DNA of 64,000 bases from Tetracentron sinense (Eukaryota > Streptophyta > Magnoliopsida > Trochodendrales > Trochodendraceae), in contig CM026563.1 in assembly GCA_015143295.1 (NCBI GenBank), positions 7,550,531 through 7,614,530 on the forward strand. The letters are read 5' to 3'. Positions 56,680-64,000 of the stretch are shown here, in pieces. Position numbers and translations under genes: made by a program. How positions within the stretch are numbered: position 1 is the stretch's first letter; every line of letters begins with the position of its first letter. Under the pieces are notes generated by a model that did no database searches, was not told where the DNA came from, and saw nothing but the letters and a program-made list of their open reading frames with translations.

Positions 56680-59600
56680 TCAACCTCCTCTGTTCGGAGC
56701 CTTTGGAGGTCTCAGAACGTTCCAGTCCAACTTTCCACGCCTCTGTTGCTTGTAAGAGCCATTACTGCTACTTGGTGTCGATGGTTGAACACCTTCTACA
56801 TTTTTCTGTGATTTATTTATAAATTCTGTTTCAGGAACTATTTCTGGCTGCTTTCTTTTATGGTCTCCATCAGAATCACCATCAGGTCTAGCTATATTCA
56901 ATCTCTCTGATTCATTCTGTAAAGACCCATTTTCTCTGTAATAAGGCAGAGAATAAAATCAGAAGCCATGCCTGCAAAACTTAGAATAACTCTTTCTGGA
57001 AAAACTGTTGCAAGGGGAGGGGGCTTTCTTACTAAGACCGATAATAAACATCCCTATAAATTACAATGATCTATGAGCTGTTTAAGCGCTCTTTGTAACT
57101 TGGATTTCCACCAGTCATGAGGAATTACCAGAAAATAACAGCGCAAGAGAATTCGAGTTTGAAGTCAAACTATTCACCTATCAGAAGTTCTCCCGATCTG
57201 ATTGCCAGAACTTGTGGCAGAAGCTTGTGGTTCACAAAGGTCTTCTGCTTCTTCATTCAGTTTCTATGAAGACAAGGCTTTTACATGAGGCAGGCAAAAG
57301 TCATGAGAGAAGCACATTGTTTCAATTCATTCAACCTTGATACTCACATCAATAGAAGGATTGAAACTTTGAAATGACATCCGACCTTTTAATGCCCCTG
57401 GATGGGGATTCCCTTCCATTATGACTATGCTGCAGGTAAAGGCAGCCTTACAAGTTACAAGTGAAACTTGACCCATGCTATTATCAAATTATGCACCTCA
57501 TGATCAGCAGTCACAATTAAAAGTACTACACACAGAAGTTAATTATCACAGCATGCTGAATCTATATACATTAGGTTTAAAAAATAGCTTGCTAAATTGG
57601 GTGTATAAAAAACCCTCCAAATGTTAATTGTAAATTTATTTTATGTATTCAATCAGTCGTATTAATTATTACTGTTGGTGTGCTAAAAGTCAGATTGAGG
57701 AAAAGATTTCCTATGAAATAAGGTCACTTTGATCTTCATTTACACCTTTAAGTCATGTTCTAGGTGGGAGTCATCAAGACGACCCACTAAGAAGTTAAAG
57801 TCATCCAAAGTTCCAAAATCCAAACACACCCCTCAATACAATTCCTCAACACACGTCCCAGCCTGTGATTCATACCAAACATGCTTGCGAACATATTTAC
57901 CTACTATATGCTGAAGTCACAACCCTATTTCCATTAACCTGCAAATGCTAGTCTTTTAGGTCACCTTAGTGCCTGGTGCAGAATTTTGGAATCAGATTAA
58001 AAAAAAAACCTTCCTCGTGGAGCTTGCAACTTTTTAACACTGATAGTAATATTTAATTAGCAATTAAATCTATTACTAGTTTTGTTAAGCATGAACTTCT
58101 TTTGGGGACTTTTTAATTCAAGCAGAGAAGTTAGGATAGTAAGAGGAGTGTAGTTTAGAATTTTGTAAGAGGAGAAATTGTTAGTGTTTGCAGGTAAGGC
58201 AAGATCGATGATTGGGAACATGTTCTGAATTAAAGTATCCCATTTTCAATCTTACAAGTATTGTTCATAATTTTTTCCCTTTTATCTTTTCGATCGTTTC
58301 TCATGATGTTGAGATTTCTAACGTGCATAATTTTGTGTCTATAGTGCCCAATTCTCTCTCCCAATGGATAAGAAACTGGGAAATGCATCAGTGCATTCAA
58401 CCATAGTTCGAAAACTCAGCGAGTCACTCGAGTAACTCGGCCGAGTTACTCGGCTGAATTTCGAGTCAAGACGCCTCAAAACTCGAAGGAGGCACTATTT
58501 ACCGAGTTACTCGATCGAGTTGAGCCGAGTTTTTCGACTCGCTGGACTAGGTCAAGTTACAGAAGGATATTTTTATCAATTTTTTAAACCTAAACTCGAA
58601 CGTGAACGTCACACTATTTTTGCATCATATTTTTTGGGTCTACAAAGACAACCTACTATGAGTTTTGTTAAACCTAGTTTATAGGTTTGAGGCTTGTAAA
58701 ACCAGTGTACTTTGAGTTCTTTTAACCCAGGGTTTTTCAAATTATTATATATATATTCCGAGTTAGACCGAGTCGAGTTTTTTTCGAGTTTTCCAAGTTA
58801 CTCGACCCGGCTAACTTTCGAGTTGAGTTTTCGGGTTTTTGAACCATGCATTCAACTACCCCGTCATAGCATTGTGAGAACAAGACTTAGTACTACTCCT
58901 GACATAGATGTGAATCATTATGTCAACAAGAGATAGGTCTGTACTCCATAGTAACAAAATTCTCCGAATTTTTGAAAAAATCCCAAATTATTCGCAAATT
59001 TAACTGGGCCTAATTATTTACGGATTTTAGTATTTCCAAATTATTCATGAATTTTGCGAATTATTCCTGAATTTCACGAATCATTCCCGAATAATTCGCA
59101 AATTTTACAATAATTTGTTTTGTTCAACAAAGTAAACTGCTTATTTTGAATATTATCTAATAAAATTGTAAGAAATCTTTTTAATATTATTATTTTTTTT
59201 CCGAATTGCTCATGATTTTTTCCGAACTTGACCCTTGCCAAATTATTCCCGAACCCTGACTTTGTCACTATGAATAGGTCAAGGTAGGTGCTGCTAACCT
59301 ACAAGGCTATAACAAAGCTAAGAAATGCGTGACCTTTGGGAGGATCAATTGAAATCTATATTGGCAATTGGTTACTTGTGAGCTAATTGGATAATGTGAT
59401 GGAAAGGTTGGACTTCTCCAAAAATAAGAAATGGCAGGATGGAGGTAGATGTTGCACATTCTTGTGTCAGGCATCAATTCCAACAATATAGTGTTTTAAT
59501 TAAAATCTATCTCACAACTTTTTCAGTTGGTGAAAATATAGAATTTTCGATGGGTGCTTGACTTAGCAAACAATCAGTTACATTGGATCAGCAACCATTT

Positions 59601-61039
59601 TTTTCCAGATGTCATTATCCAAGTTCCAAGGCAAGCAAGTGGAGATGTGATGGTAAGTACCAACCAGATGAAGATTTGGCACGGTTCTCTCTCGCAGAGT
59701 ATAAAATACTTAGGTTCTCACAATTTAGACCTTAGTAAGTACGAGGCGGTAATACCAAAAGTTCAAAAATGAAAACCTGGGAAAATTGAAAATAATGTCC
59801 GGAAATATAAGTGAAATGTGAAAGATAGAACTCTTTAGAAGTATTAAATGTTTTTCTCTCTCCCTGGACCTTGGTTAGCCCTCTATTTACAAATACCCCC
59901 AACACCCTCTTTCTACACTTACTTCCTATGTCAATTTTAATGAGCTTACCATCCACTTCAATTAGGAATCCGCACCTTGTATAACTATTCTTACTCTCCA
60001 TCAAAACTATTGCTACAAGAGCACTCCCTTGTCTTGTTATAGCTGTCATGATTTGATCTGATCTGTTACATCATTCTTTTCTAATGTTAAAATATGCTGA
60101 TACTTACCGGGCAGGGGAAATATATAAGGAACGAATGCGGAAACACATGAATTTGTGAGGGAAACAGTTTTTTATAACTATGGTATGTCTTCCTCGTTTA
60201 CCAACTAAACACACATGTCACACAATTGCTTCAATAACCAAAGTCATAATATATCCAACTCTATTATCAAATTGAAAGGGCAAATCAAGAAAGACTGAAA
60301 TTTCCTGCAGATATTCTCTGTGGTTAATGGAATTTAAAGGAAAACTTTTCCAAACCCAATTAGCCTATGCAGCTTTCGTGTCTGAGGTTGCTAAAAATAA
60401 CATGTTTAAGTTAGAGGACTGCATATAAACTATTTTCTCTCCTCAATAGTAAGAGATAGAATCCTATTCACCACAATTTTGCATCTGAAATTTCTAATCA
60501 CATCCCAACCTATATCACATACTTACGCTTAGATATGCATATAAGCAATCAATTCAAATTAAAAAAAATAAAGTCATTATTCACATTCAACATAATTTAA
60601 AACTTAGAATCATGAAATATCCCATAGCAAATTTTGTAAAGGAAAAAAAAAGAAGATAAACCATTTTCTATTGTGGGTATTAGCTGATGAGAAGCTCTCT
60701 TGGGGTTTGAGCTCTTCTTCCTTCTTAGGCTTTTCCTCTTTCAGAGCTGCTCTTTGCATGAACTGAAATAAGAAAGAATACCAAAATTAGCTCAAGGAAT
60801 TACAAGGATAAATCTCAACTGGGTACTTGGAAAATTTGAAGGGTTTTCTGAAAAGAAGAAGAAGAAGAAGACCCACATAAATTCAAGTTCGAGTTCAAAA
60901 TCGAAGAGGTGATTAGAAAAATTGGCTGATAAAAACCAGTGGGAACAGTGATTTAAGTAAAGGGAAGAAAGAAAGGTGGCTCATTTTGGTATTGTACCTT
61001 CAAGTTCTTCAAAGTGCTAGAGAGCTCACGCTTAGCCAT
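56680..61039 (-). CDS. MPP6: M-phase phosphoprotein 6 (MPP6) homologue, nuclear exosome cofactor, 188 aa
   Basis: MPP6 is a small nuclear RNA-binding cofactor that tethers the helicase MTR4 to the RNA exosome, in pre-rRNA maturation and RNA surveillance. I read five exons with GT-AG borders and correct phase: 60998-61039, 60662-60762, 57348-57429, 57178-57263, 56680-56935. The N-terminus MAKRELSSTLKNLKFMQRA carries the conserved LKFMQR box. Exon 3 encodes MEGNPHPGALKGRMSFQSFN, with the family signature GRMSFxxFNP; the tail is acidic then basic, ending RRGKLDWNVLRPPKAP. Two family hallmarks at the right spacing make the call firm. Intron 2 is about 3.2 kb and contains a hAT-like element (58402-58848) and another AT-rich repeat, none touching splice sites. 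Expression should therefore be possible. Confidence 0.92.
58402..58848. mobile_element. hAT-like element in MPP6 intron 2, 447 bp
   Basis: CATTCAAC at 58394-58401 and 58849-58856 is a perfect 8-bp target duplication. Ends CATAGTTCGAAAAC and the complement of CATGGTTCAAAAAC. The interior is full of CGAGTTACTCGG-type dyads. Confidence 0.8.
58945..59275. mobile_element. AT-rich MITE-like repeat (GAATTATTC-rich)
   Basis: Flanks CCATAGTAACAAAATTC and GACTTTGTCACTATG are inverted. The interior repeats AATTATTC / TTCGCAAATT motifs. Similar sequence occurs near 52260-52640, in intron-proximal DNA downstream of YidD. Ends only approximate. Confidence 0.45.
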
Positions 61040-61199
61040 TTTACAGTCTGGTTCTCCGTTCGAAGATCACAATAGAACTCACACTAGATCTCTCTCTGTT
61101 TTTTTTTTTTTTTTTTTTGCTCATCTGCTTTTTTTCTGTAAGCAGAGGAACCGAGGGTTTTGGATGGAAGGTGGAAAGTACGGATATAGGCTCCGTATT

Positions 61200-61545
61200 A
61201 TGAAAAAACCTTTGAAAATTTCACTTATGTAGGCTCCAACAGTGATTTTAGTGGAGCACGTGTTTTCCACTATTTTTTTTTCTCCAAGATACCCCTACCC
61301 CTATCTCTGTTGACTGCAACACTCTGCAACAGAGGTTAAATATTGCGATTCCCTTTCGTTGAAGCGTTCATCCGAAACCAAGCTTTCCCCTTCATTGCAA
61401 TGAGCTAAACCTTTCTACTTCCTCTGAAACCCTTCAACACAAATTGAGATAAACCTTTCTACTTCATCCGAAACCCTTTTGAAGAAGAAGAAGAAGAGGT
61501 AGAAGAACAAGAACATAGGGTAAGTGTTTGATACGTTTTTTATCC
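61200..61545. other. MPP6 upstream region / probable edge of the Mutator-like element
   Basis: Bidirectional spacer between MPP6 and the transposon. AAGAAGAAGAAG run at about 61480-61500. I could not place the element's left terminal repeat without the other end. Confidence 0.4.
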
Positions 61546-61549
61546 ATTT

Positions 61550-62390
61550 TGCGATGGTTACAGTGGTCATATTCGGTATTTGCTAGGGTTATATGCTCAT
61601 TTTCGGGATTTTCTGTTATTAAAGTTCATTTACGATGGTTACAGTGACGAAGTTTGATGTTTTTTTGCTCATTTTAGGTGGTTATCTTTGATCACAGTGC
61701 ATTTTCAATATTACAGTGCTCATTTTCGGTGGTTTTGAGCTCATTTTCGGCGGTTTTGTGGTCATTTTCGGGGGTTTGATGTTATTGCATTTTCGATATT
61801 ACAGTGCTTTTCGATGATTTTATGCTCATTTTTGGTGGTTTTCTGTTATAACAATGCTTTTTCGATGATTTTATGCTCATTTTTGGTGGTTTTCTGTTAT
61901 AACAATGCTTTTTCGATGATTTTATGCTCATTTTCGGTGGTTTTGTTGATATTACAGTGCATTTTCGATGATTTTATGCTCATTTTCGGTGGTTTTCTGT
62001 TATTACAGTGCTATTTCGATGGTTACAGTGCTCATTTTCAGTGGTTTTCTGTTATTGCATTTTCGATATTACAGTATATTTTCGATGCTTTGATGCTCAT
62101 TTTCGGTGGTTTATGTTTTTACATTGCTTTTCGATGGTTACAGTGTTTATTTTCGGGATTTTTCTATTATTGCATTTTCGATATTACAGTGTATTTTCGA
62201 TGCTTTTATGCTCATTTTCAGTGGTTTTCTGTTTTGACAGTGCTTTTCGATGGTTACAGTGCTCATTTTCGGGGGTTTGCTATTATTGCAATTTCGATAT
62301 GACAATGCTTTTTCGATGGTTTTGTGATTTTTTTCGACGGTTTTCGTTATTACAGTACATTTTCAATGGTTACAGCGCTCATTTTCAAAA
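61550..62390 (+). repeat. 51-bp tandem repeat array at the head of a Mutator-like element
   Basis: Unit: TCGATG(A/G)TTTTATGCTCATT, then TTYGGTGGTTTTCTGTTAT and WACARTGCTTTT. Three consecutive units near 61811-61913 are spaced 51 bp; others are shortened or rearranged. Because 51 is divisible by three and the unit lacks stops in one frame, it reads as a 17-residue repeat (MILCSFLVVFCYNNAFS), which I regard as an accident. Confidence 0.85.
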
Positions 62391-62436
62391 TTTTCCAGAT
62401 TACTTTAACGGATTGAGTGTTTTCCCGATATTGCAG

Positions 62437-64000
62437 ATAATATCGATATCAGTAGTTTGTTGTTATGACGGTAAGTGGAACATTGACGACCCTGTTCGAG
62501 GGTACGTATACAGTGGTGGAAAATCAAAGTTGTTGCAATTATCTTCGAAAATGACATATGACAAACTATTGGATAAAGTTTATAAATTGATTAACACTCG
62601 ACTAGAAGAGTATGAGATTATAGTGAGGTGTTTGATTCCTACACCAGCGCCAATCCCTCCCAGTGATATTACAGACGATGAAGAGTTGCGGGCATTTCTT
62701 TCACATGTGAAAAAAGTAGAAAATAAATACTTGCTGCCATTATATATATCGAATGTGAGAAAATTTGTACCACAGCCACAGTTTGGTTTGAATGATGCGA
62801 GTTGTGAATATCAGCGTATTCAGGAGGTTGTTGATCCTTATATTCAGGAGACTGTCATTCCTTTCTATAAAGGGACTCATATTCAGGAGGCTGAAAATGA
62901 TAATGGTGATGAAGGTTTAGAAAGTATAGACTCAAGCTCAACTGATGAAGATGAGCATGAATTTTATAGTGATTTTAATCAAGATGAAGATGTAGCAACA
63001 TACGGTATCTGCGATAAGCTTGAAGAGTTTTTACATAGGGAGGCAACAGCAGAGTGAGACACAAGGACTATACACTCTCATACCCCTCATGCTGATATTC
63101 CTAGTTCCTCAGCGTCTGCTTTTTGTCGAGTAAGACAAGTAGATACAGAAGCTCATCCAGAACCATCACCACAAGCTCCTCCACAAGCTTGTGTAGAATC
63201 GTCAGCACAAGCTCCATCATCACCACAAGCTCTAGTACAATCACTGACAAATGTTGGGATCCAACTAAATGACTATATAGATGACTATGTAAATTGGGAA
63301 GCATCAGAGTTTGAAACTGGAGTGGAAGCTGGTGAAATATCGCTTGGGCAATTATTTAAGTACAAAAGACGTCTACAAAATGTACTGTCTAGATATGCGA
63401 TGCGAAAAAATTTTCAATTCAAGGTTATGGATTCAAATCAACAAAAGTACACAGTTAGATGTCTTATAGATAATTGCAGCTAGAGATTGCGTGCATCGAA
63501 AGTGAATGAGGTTGGTGTCTTCAAAATAAAGACTTATAATTCACATCACTCTTGTGGATATCCCTTAGGTGGTACCGATCATCGACAAGCAACCAGTTTA
63601 GTTGTGAGTGACATGGTTGTGGGACGTATTGAAGCAAATGTCTCGTATAAGCCCAAAGAGATTATTCATGATGTGTGGGAAAAATATGGGGTTAGAATGA
63701 GTTACAGGAAAGCTTGGAAAGCTAAGGAGATTGCCATTGAAACAGTTAGAGGTTCATACGACCACTCTTATGCTGAACTCCCTGCTTATTTTCATGAACT
63801 TAAAAGAACTAATCCGGGCACAGTAACAGCAATAGTGGCTGGCCCTGAAAATGGGGCATTTAAAAGATGTTTTATGGCTCTTGGACCGTGTATTCGAAGT
63901 TTTCAGACGACTTTACGGAAAGTGATAGTCATTGATGAGACACATTTAAAGGGAAAGTACAAAGGAATACTAATCGCCGCAACAACTCTAGACGGAGACA
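62437..64000 (+). pseudogene. MuDR/Mutator-like transposase, 5' part, two in-frame stops, cut by window end
   Basis: A single frame runs from an acceptor-like TTGCAG at about 62436 to the window end. It starts with the plant MULE N-terminal domain (YDGKWN, GGKSKLLQLSS), then an acidic and Pro/Gln-rich linker. Then come the MuDR DNA-binding region (FKVMDSNQQKYTVRC, SKVNEVGVFKIKTYNSHHSC) and the beginning of the MULE DDE catalytic domain (VIVIDETHLKGKYKGILIAA, first catalytic Asp visible). TGA at 63055-63057 and TAG at 63481-63483 interrupt it; the second replaces the Trp of the usual CPWRLRA motif. No initiating ATG is certain. The element is inactive in cis as read, though its nonsense load is light. 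Confidence 0.88.

Noticed and set aside
61814-62302. 162-codon frame of repeated MILCSFLVVF peptides
   Set aside because: It translates the 51-bp tandem repeat; composition and periodicity are those of the DNA repeat, not of a known protein.

Overview
This is a plant nuclear window, from a flowering plant. It has GT-AG introns, AT-rich intergenic DNA, a plant-type telomere-repeat-binding protein, a GRAS transcription factor, and a dense mixture of plant transposons (an LTR element with a tRNA-Asp primer site, a TRIM, Helitrons, SINEs, Mutator-like, hAT and Harbinger MITEs). The species cannot be named from the sequence. There is no CRISPR, operon or bacterial feature.

Layout. 1-5.3 kb is intergenic, with two SINEs, a small Helitron and a block that is repeated just upstream of the first gene. 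5.4-11.5 kb holds a nine-coding-exon gene on + for a telomere repeat-binding protein (ubiquitin-like domain plus C-terminal Myb, 694 aa), with a cluster of short upstream ORFs in its leader. 12.965-20.881 kb is a complete, young, non-autonomous LTR retrotransposon: 1546-bp LTRs, CTTGG target duplication, gag and protease only. 21-31.5 kb is a gene-free graveyard of MITEs, Helitrons, one SINE, a 630-bp CCA-rich microsatellite and a near-perfect 40-bp-arm hairpin. 32.45-34.70 kb is an intronless LISCL-type GRAS gene (749 aa, +).

35.4-53.6 kb is a tandem segmental duplication of two units (about 7.2 and 11.0 kb). The right end of unit 2 carries an intact five-exon gene for a plastid-type YidD protein (162 aa, -). 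The matching end of unit 1 carries only its exons 3 and 4, because the duplication breakpoint lies a few bases inside intron 2. After duplicating, the units were invaded independently. Unit 1 took Harbinger-like and other MITEs. Unit 2 took a Helitron, a TRIM whose 5' LTR is split by a 1.36-kb foldback, and a relic with an Ulp1 protease fragment. Each unit therefore serves as the empty-site control for the other.

56.7-61.0 kb is a five-exon minus-strand gene for the nuclear-exosome cofactor MPP6 (188 aa), with a 3.2-kb intron containing a hAT-like element. 61.5-64.0 kb is the 5' part of a Mutator-like element, running out of the window. It has 51-bp tandem repeats followed by a MuDR-type transposase frame broken by two stops.

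The four intact genes are unrelated housekeeping or regulatory functions (telomere binding, transcription, plastid membrane biogenesis, RNA decay) and do not form a pathway. No wholly new biological system is evident. The strongest leads are the duplication that truncated YidD, the young gag-protease-only retrotransposon, the Helitron family carrying half of a MITE, and the nested TRIM/foldback.
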